DNA of 64,000 bases from Oscillospiraceae bacterium (GTDB taxonomy: Bacteria; Bacillota; Clostridia; Oscillospirales; Oscillospiraceae): the NCBI GenBank assembly GCA_015068245.1, contig SVKU01000009.1, forward strand, positions 19,011 through 83,010, written 5' to 3'. Both the position numbers and the translations under genes were made by a program. The notes under the pieces are model-generated. The model ran no database searches, had not been told where the DNA came from, and saw only the letters and a program-made list of their open reading frames with translations. Positions 43,793 through 52,266 of the stretch are shown here, piece by piece (the stretch's first letter is position 1; each line of letters starts with the position of its first letter).

Positions 43793-44491
43793 ATGTACAG
43801 CATCCTTATTTGCGACGATGAGCAGGATATCGTCAATGCACTGAAAATATACCTTACAGCACCCGACCTTGTGTTTTTTGAAGCCTCTACCGGCAAAGAA
43901 GCTCTTGAGGTCATGGCCCGGGAAGATATCCACCTTGTTCTGATGGACATTATGATGCCCGAAATGGACGGCATATCCGCCATGGTAAAGATACGGGAAC
44001 AAAGCAACGTGCCCATTATTCTTCTGACTGCCAAAAGCGAGGATACCGACAAAATTCTTGGGCTGAACACCGGCGCGGACGACTACATAACGAAGCCTTT
44101 CAACCCCGTGGAGGTCACCGCCAGAGTTCGCTCTCAGCTGAGAAGATATTTCCAGCTTGGCAGCCGTGCTGTGGCTCCGGAACTGTTCACCGTAGGCGAT
44201 ATTGAGCTGGACGACAGCGCAAAGCAGGTTACTTCCGGAGGTGTTCCCGTATCCCTGACTCCCACGGAATACGAAATCCTGAAGCTGCTCATGTCCAATC
44301 CCGGCCGGGTGTACTCACCCAAAGAGATTTACCGCCAGGTATGGAATGACTCTCCCATCGGCAGCGACAACACCGTGGCTGTGCATATACGCCATCTGCG
44401 GGAAAAAATTGAAATAAACCCCGCAGAACCCAGATATCTCAAGGTCGTCTGGGGTCAGGGCTATAAGATAGAGAAAGGAGACAGGCGATGA
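43793..44491 (+). CDS. OmpR-family response regulator
   Basis: 232 residues. Receiver domain with acidic pocket D8/D9, phosphoacceptor D52 in LVLMDIMMPEMDG and the conserved Lys of LTAKSED; C-terminal winged helix (TPTEYEILKLLM, VAVHIRHLREKIE). It overlaps the kinase gene by 4 bp (ATGA). Targets are unknown. ATG after GAGGTGAACAGTT. Confidence 0.93.
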   Translation: MYSILICDDEQDIVNALKIYLTAPDLVFFEASTGKEALEVMAREDIHLVLMDIMMPEMDGISAMVKIREQSNVPIILLTAKSEDTDKILGLNTGADDYITKPFNPVEVTARVRSQLRRYFQLGSRAVAPELFTVGDIELDDSAKQVTSGGVPVSLTPTEYEILKLLMSNPGRVYSPKEIYRQVWNDSPIGSDNTVAVHIRHLREKIEINPAEPRYLKVVWGQGYKIEKGDRR

Positions 44492-46524
44492 ATCACCCGG
44501 ATTTTGAAGATAACGTCTATGAAGAAGACGAAACATACAGCTATCAGCACTGGCGTCCCATTGACGAAGATGAAGAAGCGGCTTTCTACGAGCGTGCCAT
44601 GTCTCAAAAACTGCCTCTAACCCATCGTACCGGTGCAAAGGTCGCAGCCTTCATACTGTGCATCGCCATGGCGTTTCTGGCTTTTGGCTGCGTTATCGGC
44701 GCATGGTTCATGATCGAGGAGGACCTGTACACCACGCCGGAGAAGGAGTTCCGGTATGAGACTCTGAACAATATTGCCGAAACAGACGTTTTGAATGTGG
44801 TATCCTGCCTGCTTGAAAACGACGAAGAAGGGGCTGTTGACCAGATACAGTTCAAAAACATTGCCGGCATATACATCGAATCAGACGAAGCCGTTTTGTC
44901 CAACTGGTATTGGGGTATTCCTACCGAACGAACGCTGGTTTTTCAGCGTTACTGCTCCTATGAAGAAGACGGACGCATAGGCGTTTCCTACAGACCCGAG
45001 GAAGGCTACAGTCTGTTGACGGTCAATGTATATCTCCTGAACCCATTTTCGGTACAGGACGATTATTACATGGCTGACCTGCTGGTCAGTGCTGCATACG
45101 CCCTGCGGTACTGGGTTTACGTTATCGGTGTTCTTGCCGTTGTTCTCTCCATAGCGTCTTTCGTTTTCCTGATGTGTGCCGCAGGACGCAAGCCGGGGCA
45201 TATTCGTGTCGTTCGAGGATGGAGCGGCAAAATCGCACTGGACGCTTTGACCCTTGCCATCGGTGTTGGCAGTATTGCACTGCTTTTATTGGCAGATGAT
45301 GCGTTATACTTTGCTTCCGAGTGGGAAACTGCCGCTGTTTTGCTGGCAGTTGCCCTGCTGATCAGTATAGCCTTTCTCGGTTGGTGCATGACTGTTGCGG
45401 TACAGGTAAAGCTGGGTCGATGGTGGGAAAACTCCGTTATATATTTCCTGCTGAAATACGGCTGGCGTTTCCTTAAAAAGCTGGGCAAAGGCCTGCTCAC
45501 CCTTTGCCGTGCCGTTGGCAGACTTATCGCATCCATTCCTCTGGTATGGAAAACCGTGTGCATATTCGTGGGCATCTCAGCCATCGAACTTCTGGTGATT
45601 GCTCTTGCATGGTGGGAAATGGATAACTTATTCATTTTCTGGATTCTGGAAAAACTCATTCTGTTCCCTGCCGTGATGTATATTGCCCTGAACCTGAGAA
45701 AGCTGAAAAAATCCGGCGAAGCTATGGCAGCAGGTGACCTGAGCTGTCAGGTGGATACCAAGCATATGTTCTGGGATCTCAAACGTCACGGTGAAAACCT
45801 TAACAGCATCGGTGAAGGCATTACCCTTGCCGTTGAGCAGCGCACCAAAAGCGAACGCATGAAAACCGAGCTTATAACCAACGTGTCCCATGATATCAAA
45901 ACTCCTCTGACGTCCATCATCAACTACTCCGACCTTATCAGCAGGGAACCCACGGAAAATGAAAAGATAACCGAGTATGCAGAGGTTCTCCACCGTCAGT
46001 CCGAGCGGTTGAAACGGCTTATTGAAGATCTGGTAGAGGCTTCCAAGGCGTCCACCGGTAATCTGGAAGTCAATCTTGCACCCTGTGAACTGGGCGTCAT
46101 GCTGACCCAGACAGTAGGTGAATATCAGCAGAAGCTGAAAGGTCTTGACCTGAACCTCATTACCACTGCGCCGGAAACACCGGTGAAAATCATGGCTGAC
46201 GGACGCAGACTGTGGCGGGTGTTCGACAATCTGATGAACAACATCTGCAAATATGCTCTTAGCGGCACCAGAGTTTACCTAACCCTTGAGGAAAAGGACG
46301 GACGGGCGGTCATCTCCTTCAAAAACACCTCCCGTGACCCGCTGAACATTCCTGCCGATGAGCTTATGGAACGGTTTATTCAAGGTGACGCCGCCAGAAA
46401 AACCGAAGGTAACGGTCTTGGTCTGTCCATAGCAAAAAGCCTTACGGAACTGCAAAACGGAACCCTTGATCTGACCGTGGACGGCGACCTTTTTAAGGCA
46501 GTGCTGACCTTCCCGATCATATAA
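44488..46524 (+). CDS. Sensor histidine kinase, multi-pass membrane
   Basis: 678 residues. Acidic cytoplasmic N-terminus (about 1-45), a membrane segment at 50-75, a predicted extracytoplasmic sensor region (about 76-195), a cluster of several membrane segments (about 200-400), a HAMP-like linker, HisKA with SHDIKTPLTS (His about 468), and HATPase (FDNLMNNICKYA, GNGLGLSIAKSL). It autophosphorylates and passes phosphate to the regulator encoded just upstream. The signal is unknown. The architecture resembles kinases that monitor envelope state in Clostridia. Confidence 0.92.
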   Translation: MNHPDFEDNVYEEDETYSYQHWRPIDEDEEAAFYERAMSQKLPLTHRTGAKVAAFILCIAMAFLAFGCVIGAWFMIEEDLYTTPEKEFRYETLNNIAETDVLNVVSCLLENDEEGAVDQIQFKNIAGIYIESDEAVLSNWYWGIPTERTLVFQRYCSYEEDGRIGVSYRPEEGYSLLTVNVYLLNPFSVQDDYYMADLLVSAAYALRYWVYVIGVLAVVLSIASFVFLMCAAGRKPGHIRVVRGWSGKIALDALTLAIGVGSIALLLLADDALYFASEWETAAVLLAVALLISIAFLGWCMTVAVQVKLGRWWENSVIYFLLKYGWRFLKKLGKGLLTLCRAVGRLIASIPLVWKTVCIFVGISAIELLVIALAWWEMDNLFIFWILEKLILFPAVMYIALNLRKLKKSGEAMAAGDLSCQVDTKHMFWDLKRHGENLNSIGEGITLAVEQRTKSERMKTELITNVSHDIKTPLTSIINYSDLISREPTENEKITEYAEVLHRQSERLKRLIEDLVEASKASTGNLEVNLAPCELGVMLTQTVGEYQQKLKGLDLNLITTAPETPVKIMADGRRLWRVFDNLMNNICKYALSGTRVYLTLEEKDGRAVISFKNTSRDPLNIPADELMERFIQGDAARKTEGNGLGLSIAKSLTELQNGTLDLTVDGDLFKAVLTFPII

Positions 46525-46525
46525 A

Positions 46526-46576
46526 AAAGCTGTCATTCCGAACATCGCCTCCGGCGACGTTCGGAATGACAGCTTT
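46526..46576. terminator. Bidirectional terminator between kinase and ADC-family genes
   Basis: 18-bp outer stem (46526-46543 with 46559-46576) with an inner stem TCGCC/GGCGA, between convergent genes. Its CTGTCATTCCG ends resemble other CTGTCAT elements in the window. Confidence 0.8.
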
Positions 46577-46580
46577 ATCT

Positions 46581-47429
46581 TTATTTATCCCACTTTTCGT
46601 CTCTGGGCATATGGTCCCAGCCTGCGAGAGCAAAGGGTGCAAAAGCTTTTGAGTCCACAAGGTAGGACTTTCCGCCTTCGGAGCTGACCCGGAAATCCAC
46701 CACATCGTAAACACAGCCCAGCACACGCACCACCTCGGCTTCTGCCCAGGGGTCGTCTTCGGACCACATATAGTTTATCTTTGCACTGCCGTACCTCGTG
46801 GGCTGCAAAGGTTTTTTTACAGATACGGATTGCAGCAGGAACGGCGGGGTAAGGAACATCCGTCCCGCTCCGCCAAGAGAGTATTTGAAACTGTAATTTA
46901 TGGTTTCTTCAGGGCGGTTTTGGTCAAAATACGTTACCTTTTTGAACTCTTCCAAAAAGTTTTCGTCGTTGGGTTTGCCGTCAAGTTTACCCTCCATGGT
47001 GACGTAGGCAATACCGTGGCGGGCATTGAACGCTGCGTAGCGGTCACCTGTAAGATTGATACCAAGGGTTCCGATTTTCTTGGGCAGTCCCGACATCTCA
47101 CGGCCGAGGAATGAACCCATATCGGAATCCAGTGTCATGGCAGCTATGTAGCTGCCCAGCAAGCCTTTGTGATAACAGGGAACGTAAAGCCCCGTTTCCT
47201 TGTACCCGGGACCGTTCAGGCCTGCGTCAAAGCTGGTTTCACGAAAATAACTGTTGACCAGCAGCAGGTAAGGCTTTTCGTAGGGCTCCAGCGGAGGAGG
47301 AAGGATCGATTTGACGACCTCCGGTGTTGTTTCATAAAGGATCTGGAATATCTCGGCAGGACTGAAAACGGTTTCTTTGCCGTTCAGTGCTCCGCCGGCC
47401 ACTTCGTCGATGGTTCGTACAAGTGCCAT
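46581..47429 (-). CDS. Acetoacetate decarboxylase family protein
   Basis: 282 residues, PF06314. REMSGLPKKIGTLG carries the Lys pair (K117, K118) equivalent to Lys115/Lys116 of Clostridium ADC, where one lysine forms the Schiff base. The enzyme would release CO2 from acetoacetate to give acetone, though many members act on other beta-keto acids. It is interesting that the catabolic operon should release free acetoacetate. ATG after GGGAGGTTACAAAGAC. Monocistronic. Confidence 0.85.
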   Translation of the reverse strand: MALVRTIDEVAGGALNGKETVFSPAEIFQILYETTPEVVKSILPPPLEPYEKPYLLLVNSYFRETSFDAGLNGPGYKETGLYVPCYHKGLLGSYIAAMTLDSDMGSFLGREMSGLPKKIGTLGINLTGDRYAAFNARHGIAYVTMEGKLDGKPNDENFLEEFKKVTYFDQNRPEETINYSFKYSLGGAGRMFLTPPFLLQSVSVKKPLQPTRYGSAKINYMWSEDDPWAEAEVVRVLGCVYDVVDFRVSSEGGKSYLVDSKAFAPFALAGWDHMPRDEKWDK

Positions 47430-47467
47430 GTCTTTGTAACCTCCCTGCTTTTATTTGATGGTTCCAA

Positions 47468-47576
47468 CTAATTAATAATTAAGAACTAATATTCCAAGAC
47501 ACTAACCCTTGTATAGAGTCATACTCACTTTTTTATATACAGCTATTAATTATTAACTATTAATTATTAATTATAT
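47468..47576. repeat. AT-arm compound inverted repeat (site 3)
   Basis: Short arm 47470-47482, inverted arm 47544-47574; the spacer is AT-rich and has no gene. Between rpe and the ADC-family gene. Confidence 0.6.
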
Positions 47577-48227
47577 TTATCCTCTCAGTTCCCTGATGCG
47601 CTTTTCAATATCAGCAGCACCAAACACCGCACTGCCGGCTACCAGAACATTTGCTCCCGCTTCACGGCAAAGTGCTGCGGTTTCGGGATTGACGCCGCCG
47701 TCCACTTCCAATTCACATTCGGGGTTGGTGGCGTCGATGATACGGCGCAGTGCTCTTACCTTGTGGAGCTGGTCTGCCATAAAGCTCTGACCTCCAAAAC
47801 CCGGCTCCACGGTCATTACCAGAACCAGACCGCAGTAAGGCAGCAGATCAATTATCTCCTCGGTAGAGGTTTTGGGTTTGATGGAAACGGCAGGTACGGC
47901 TCCCAGTTCCTTTATGCGTTTGATGGCAGCAAGGTTGTTTTCGGGAGTATCTGCCTCAACGTGAATCGTCAGAATATCTGCACCGGCCTTGATGAAATCG
48001 TCCACATAACGGATTGGACGGTCTATCATCAAATGAACGTCCAGAGGCAGGTCGGTGATTTTGCGGATAGCTGCTACCACGGGAATACCGATGGTGATAT
48101 TGGGCACAAAGATGCCGTCCATAACATCTACGTGGACATAGTCTGCGCCGCAGGCCTCAATCTTTTTTATATCCCGCTCAAGATTAACAAAATCGGCGGA
48201 AAGAATGGAAGGAGCTATTTTGATCAT
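47577..48227 (-). CDS. rpe: Ribulose-phosphate 3-epimerase
   Basis: 216 residues, TIM barrel. IAPSILSADFVNLERDI at the N-terminus, DVMDGIFVPN (metal and catalytic Asp), HLMI, VEPGFGGQSF and the phosphate-binding EVDGGVN near the end are diagnostic. It interconverts ribulose-5-P and xylulose-5-P. ATG after CGGAGGTAATTTTCC. The last residues are close to the AT repeat. Confidence 0.95.
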   Translation of the reverse strand: MIKIAPSILSADFVNLERDIKKIEACGADYVHVDVMDGIFVPNITIGIPVVAAIRKITDLPLDVHLMIDRPIRYVDDFIKAGADILTIHVEADTPENNLAAIKRIKELGAVPAVSIKPKTSTEEIIDLLPYCGLVLVMTVEPGFGGQSFMADQLHKVRALRRIIDATNPECELEVDGGVNPETAALCREAGANVLVAGSAVFGAADIEKRIRELRG

Positions 48228-48390
48228 GGAAAATTACCTCCGTTGGTTTTAGGATCCCGGGTCCCTGCCGTAACAGCGTCAAGCCCGGCGGCATAGTATT
48301 TATCAGGTGCGGCTGAGGATGAGGCGAGGTGCGGTAGCCGCCCTTTTTTATATACGGGGGAGCCGAAAGGTTCCCCCGGCGGTGGGGGGA
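48228..48390. other. Gap between rpe and RAYT genes
   Basis: 163 bp, no gene. It includes a hairpin GGGGGAGCC-GAAA-GGTTCCCCC (about 48355-48377) just beyond the RAYT stop that may terminate it; no clean T run follows. Confidence 0.5.
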
Positions 48391-48900
48391 TCAGGTGTTG
48401 TATTCGTCCTCTGCCCATTTATATGGGTTGGAGTCTATGTATTGCCAGATTTCAAGATAGTCACGCTCATTGCGAATAATGTGTTCGTAAAATGATTTTT
48501 GCCAAACGCCAAACCCTGCATTCTTTGAAACTGCACGTTTCATCTGTCCTACTACCCTTGACAACGTAGGGGCGGATATCATCCGCCCGCATGAATTATC
48601 AATGGATAACAACAAATGTATGTGATTGGGCATTATCACATATTTGTCAACAAATACCGCAGGATATATCATATTGATTCTTGAAATGCATTCCTGAACC
48701 AATAGACCCGTTTCTGTCAAGGTTACAGGCGGGCGGATAATATCCGCCCCTACGGAGTTGTTTGGTACGTTTCCGTTGTCGCCCTGTGCATTTACACTGC
48801 CCAGAATGTGCTTACGTTCATGCGTACATACGGTTACAAAATAAGCACTGTTCTGACTATAATCATATTCCGGCAACCGGATACTCTTTCGTTTTTCCAT
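48391..48900 (-). CDS. REP-associated tyrosine transposase (RAYT), Y1/HUH single-strand nuclease
   Basis: 169 residues, full length for the Y1_Tnp/RAYT family. HUH motif in MPNHIHLLL (H93, H95), opening DYSQNSAYFVTVCTH, and a C-terminal helix with candidate catalytic tyrosines (ERDYLEIWQYIDSNP, Y148/Y154). Such enzymes nick single-stranded REP hairpins headed by GTAG/GGAG and mobilise REPs. Matching REPs occur in this window, two of them inside this gene, encoding VGADIIRPP (50-58) and GRMISAPTL (105-113). The start is the ATG at 48900, overlapping the topB stop (TGATG). No insertion-sequence ends flank it. Confidence 0.9.
   Translation of the reverse strand: MEKRKSIRLPEYDYSQNSAYFVTVCTHERKHILGSVNAQGDNGNVPNNSVGADIIRPPVTLTETGLLVQECISRINMIYPAVFVDKYVIMPNHIHLLLSIDNSCGRMISAPTLSRVVGQMKRAVSKNAGFGVWQKSFYEHIIRNERDYLEIWQYIDSNPYKWAEDEYNT
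48566..48589 (+). repeat. REP palindrome, copy A (inside RAYT gene)
   Basis: GTAGGGGCGG, four-base middle, then ATCCGCCCG: GTAG foot followed by a GGCGGAT/ATCCGCC hairpin. Confidence 0.8.
48730..48753 (-). repeat. REP palindrome, copy B (inside RAYT gene)
   Basis: Same 24-bp element as copy A with one difference, in the opposite orientation (reads GTAGGGGCGG... on the minus strand). Confidence 0.8.
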
Positions 48901-51074
48901 CACTCTTTATTGGCTGCCTGCCATTTGGCAAGGGCATCCGCAAGGGCAGTGTTTGCAGGTTCGTCTTTCTGCTTGGACATATATTTTGCAACATCACGCT
49001 TATTGGCACCGGACTGGGCTTTGCGTTTTTCAAAATCGCTGAGCTTTTCACGGTACCCGCAGACACAGGCAAACATTTTCTTTTCGCCCTCGCCCCTGAG
49101 TTCCAGCTTCTTATGGCAGTTGGGGCAGCGGGCATTAGTGGTCTGGGAAACTGATTTGCGGTATCCGCATTCACGATCGGGGCAAACCAGCATACGCCCC
49201 CGTTTGCCCTGGACGTCCAGCAGATATTTACCGCAGTCGGGGCATTTGCTGCGAGTCTGATTATCGTGGGTATATCCTGCGGCAGACTGTTCAACGGAAG
49301 TCACCAGTTTGGAAGCATAGTCTTTCATGGACCAGACAAACTCCCGGTCGTTCAGACGTCCTTCGCTTATCTCGCTCAGCTGCTGTTCCCATTTGGCGGT
49401 AAGCTCGGCCGAACGCAGATCGGGCGGCACTATGCCCACCAGCTGAATTCCTTTGGAAGTCGGCACCAGTTCCTTGCCCCGGCGTTCCACATAGAACGTA
49501 TCAAATAGTTTTTCAATGATATCCGCTCTTGTGGCAGGGGTGCCAAGTCCGGAAGTCTTTTTCAGCACAGACTGCAGTTCCTTATCTGCCACCTGGCCGG
49601 TGGGATTTTCCATAGCCGTCAGCAGGGTAGCTTCGGTATATCTTGCAGGCGGTTTTGTTTTGCCGTTTTTCAAAATGCAGGACTGTATCCTGACTTTGTC
49701 GCCCTGTTTCATGGGCGGCAAAGACTGGTCACGGTCGTCCTCATCGCCGCTGTCGTCGGCAAGGTCCAGATTGCTTATGGCTTTCCAGCCCGGATTTTTT
49801 ATTACCTTGCCTTTGGCATAAAAATCGTATTTTCCGTCCACGGTAAGGGTCAGCTTGACTTCCTCATATTCCGCAGGAGCAGACAGTACAGCCAGAAAAC
49901 GCCGCACCACAAGGTCATAGATGTTCCGTTCCTCTCCGGTCATGGCGCAAAGGTCTGGTGCTTCTTCGGTGGGTATTATGGCGTGATGATCGGTTACCCG
50001 GGCATCGTTTACGATGTACTTCGTGTTAATGGGGCGATTGCGCATTATTTCATGGGCTGCGTCCTTATACTGCCCTGTGGCAACAGCACGAAGTCTGTCC
50101 ATCAGCGTGGCTGCCACATCTTTGGTGATATAACGGCTGTCGGTTCTGGGGTAGGTCAGCACCTTATGGGTTTCGTAAAGCCGCTGCATAATAGAAAGGG
50201 TCTGTTTTGCGCTGTAGGCATATTTGCGGTTGGCGTCCCTTTGCAGTTCTGTCAGATCATAGGCTGCGGGAGGAGGCACAAATTTATACTCTTTTGTCAC
50301 AGATGTCAGCACACCGGTCTTGCCGTCGGCAGCATCAGCAACCGCCTGAGCCTTGGTCATATCAAAGAATCTGCTGTTGCCGTTCCTGTCCCGATAATTG
50401 GCGGTAAAGCCTTGAGTTTTCAGACTGACCGACCAGTAATCCTTAGGTTCAAACTTCTTTATTTCGTTTTCCCTGTCTACAATCAGGGCAAGAGTAGGTG
50501 TCTGAACTCGTCCCGCAGAAAGCTGGGCATTGTATTTGCAGGTCAGTGCTCTTGTTACGTTAAGCCCTACCAGCCAGTCGGCTTCCGCACGGGACTGGGC
50601 ACTTTTATAAAGGTTGTCATACTGCTTTGCAGGCTTCAGTGACGCAAAGCCTTCTTTGATGGCCCTGTCGGTCTGGGAGGATATCCACAGACGGGAGGTT
50701 TTGCCTTTCCAGCCTGCCTTTTCCATTATCCAGCGAGCCACAAGCTCGCCCTCACGTCCCGCATCGGTGGCGATAACAAGCTCAGACACGTCACCGTGCA
50801 TTAGCTTGGAGACGGTGTTGAACTGGCCGCGGCTTTGGGGAATGACCACCAGCTTCATTTTCTGGGGCAGCATTGGCAGGTCTTCCATCTTCCAGCTTTT
50901 ATATTTATTGTCGTACACTTCGGGGTCTGCCAGGGTAACAAGATGGCCCAGCGCCCAGGTGACGATATATTTATCTCCGCTGAGGTATCCGTTTCCGCCG
51001 TTTTTGCAGCCCAGCACCCGGGCTATCTCACGGCCTACGGAAGGCTTTTCGGCAAGAACAAGTATTTTGGACAT
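48900..51074 (-). CDS. topB: DNA topoisomerase III
   Basis: 724 residues. Type IA: N-terminal Toprim (LVLAEKPSVGREIARVLG, acidic TDAGREGEL) and catalytic Tyr in LTYPRTDSRYI. The C-terminal tail has zinc fingers (CPDCGKYLL...CPDRECGY and CPNCHKKL...CVCGY). It relaxes negative supercoils and decatenates DNA. ATG close after GAGGAGAAACC. Its stop is fused to the RAYT start. Confidence 0.94.
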   Translation of the reverse strand: MSKILVLAEKPSVGREIARVLGCKNGGNGYLSGDKYIVTWALGHLVTLADPEVYDNKYKSWKMEDLPMLPQKMKLVVIPQSRGQFNTVSKLMHGDVSELVIATDAGREGELVARWIMEKAGWKGKTSRLWISSQTDRAIKEGFASLKPAKQYDNLYKSAQSRAEADWLVGLNVTRALTCKYNAQLSAGRVQTPTLALIVDRENEIKKFEPKDYWSVSLKTQGFTANYRDRNGNSRFFDMTKAQAVADAADGKTGVLTSVTKEYKFVPPPAAYDLTELQRDANRKYAYSAKQTLSIMQRLYETHKVLTYPRTDSRYITKDVAATLMDRLRAVATGQYKDAAHEIMRNRPINTKYIVNDARVTDHHAIIPTEEAPDLCAMTGEERNIYDLVVRRFLAVLSAPAEYEEVKLTLTVDGKYDFYAKGKVIKNPGWKAISNLDLADDSGDEDDRDQSLPPMKQGDKVRIQSCILKNGKTKPPARYTEATLLTAMENPTGQVADKELQSVLKKTSGLGTPATRADIIEKLFDTFYVERRGKELVPTSKGIQLVGIVPPDLRSAELTAKWEQQLSEISEGRLNDREFVWSMKDYASKLVTSVEQSAAGYTHDNQTRSKCPDCGKYLLDVQGKRGRMLVCPDRECGYRKSVSQTTNARCPNCHKKLELRGEGEKKMFACVCGYREKLSDFEKRKAQSGANKRDVAKYMSKQKDEPANTALADALAKWQAANKE

Positions 51075-51087
51075 GGTTTCTCCTCAT

Positions 51088-51248
51088 CAATTAATAATTA
51101 ACAGTTAATAATTAATACGCGGTAAAATGCCTGTCGGTATTCCGAAAAATCCCCGCGATTTTCCTTCACGATACAGTCAGTACAACATTTTTGTCCGGCA
51201 TACCTTACGTAAATAATTATTAATTATTAATTTTTAACTATTAATTGT
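51088..51248. repeat. AT-arm compound inverted repeat (site 4)
   Basis: Arm 51089-51116 and inverted arm 51211-51247 around a 95-bp spacer with no gene. It merges with a perfect hairpin TTGTGATTGAC-ATGC-GTCAATCACAA (about 51245-51270) that overlaps the end of the next gene and probably terminates it. Confidence 0.65.
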
Positions 51249-51270
51249 GATTGACATGCGTCAATCACAA

Positions 51271-52176
51271 TTAATGGCAGTTGGGGCATTCGGAATAGCC
51301 CTGATTCTTTGCATAAGAGGGGTTGAATACCCAGAAGTCTTCCTTTTTGAAGCGGGAGCAATTATAGGTATGATACAGGTTGGAACCGTCATTTTCTACG
51401 AATACGACAAACCTGTCCATAAAGGTAACCTTTTTCAGGTAAGATGTATTTTCGTCCTCCAGCTCCTCTACTTTCTCTTTAAGCTCGTCCAGCTCTTCGA
51501 TCTGTTCTGTGATGGTTTCCTCATACTGCTCGATCTGCTGAGCATGGGTCTCGGTCAGTTCTTCCAGAGCCGTTGTTGCGGCTTCCAGATCTCCGGCTGT
51601 TGTTTCCAGCTGGCTGTTGGCTTCGTTCAGTTGGTTTGCCAAATCGTCCGCCTGAGTTGTCAGGCGCTGGATCTCCTGATCCTTGGCGCTGGCGTCGTAA
51701 GCCTCCTGAGCAGACTGGGAGCTTTGCCCGTGGAGCTGAGATTCAAGTTCCTCTATCTGAGTTTTGAGCTGAACTATCTCAGATTCAAGCTCAACGATCT
51801 CTCCGTTGGCTGTTTCCAGCTGAGTCTGCAGCGAATCGGACTGGTTATTGGCCTTTTCGGCAGACACTTCGGCAGAAAGCAGCTGATTCTTTGCCCTCTG
51901 AACCAGCGAACGATTCTGGAAAATGTAAAACACGCTGGCTGCCAGCAGCAAAATGACCAACACCAACGACACAATAAGTCCTATGGGCTTTTTTGCCTTT
52001 ATGGGATCCAGGCGGATAGTGTCCTGCTTGACAGTCTTTTTCTTCTGAGGTGGGGCAGCAGCCGGAACCTCCTGAACCTTTTCGGGTTTTGTTCCCACTA
52101 TGTCTTCCAGCGAGCAGTCACGGCAGAACAGCTCGCCGTCTGGTATTTCCTTTCCGCATTTGATACAGTTATTCAT
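51271..52176 (-). CDS. Zinc-ribbon, membrane-anchored coiled-coil protein
   Basis: 301 residues. N-terminal zinc ribbon (CIKCGKEI...LFCRDC, residues 4-20), Pro/Lys-rich linker, one membrane segment (about 64-86), a long coiled coil (about 95-255, heptads of L/E/Q). The C-terminal domain contains HTYNCSRF and GYSECPNCH, a likely second metal site. The topology would put the ribbon inside and the coil and end domain outside. Function unknown; its place between topB and the cell-wall genes suggests an envelope role, but this is weak. ATG after CGGAGGATAAATC. Confidence 0.8.
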   Translation of the reverse strand: MNNCIKCGKEIPDGELFCRDCSLEDIVGTKPEKVQEVPAAAPPQKKKTVKQDTIRLDPIKAKKPIGLIVSLVLVILLLAASVFYIFQNRSLVQRAKNQLLSAEVSAEKANNQSDSLQTQLETANGEIVELESEIVQLKTQIEELESQLHGQSSQSAQEAYDASAKDQEIQRLTTQADDLANQLNEANSQLETTAGDLEAATTALEELTETHAQQIEQYEETITEQIEELDELKEKVEELEDENTSYLKKVTFMDRFVVFVENDGSNLYHTYNCSRFKKEDFWVFNPSYAKNQGYSECPNCH

Positions 52177-52194
52177 GATTTATCCTCCGGATAA

Positions 52195-52264
52195 AGGGGG
52201 CAGGGATCAGGGAGCAGGGTGCAGTATGAAACCCACAGCCCCTGATCCCTGAGCCCTGATCCCT
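52195..52264. repeat. Telomere-like G-rich/C-rich compound repeat (site 4)
   Basis: G arm of AGGGATC and AGGGAGC units (52195-52222), 16-bp spacer, inverted C arm (52239-52264), between PBP2 and the coiled-coil gene; a likely terminator for PBP2. Confidence 0.65.
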
Positions 52265-52266
52265 AT

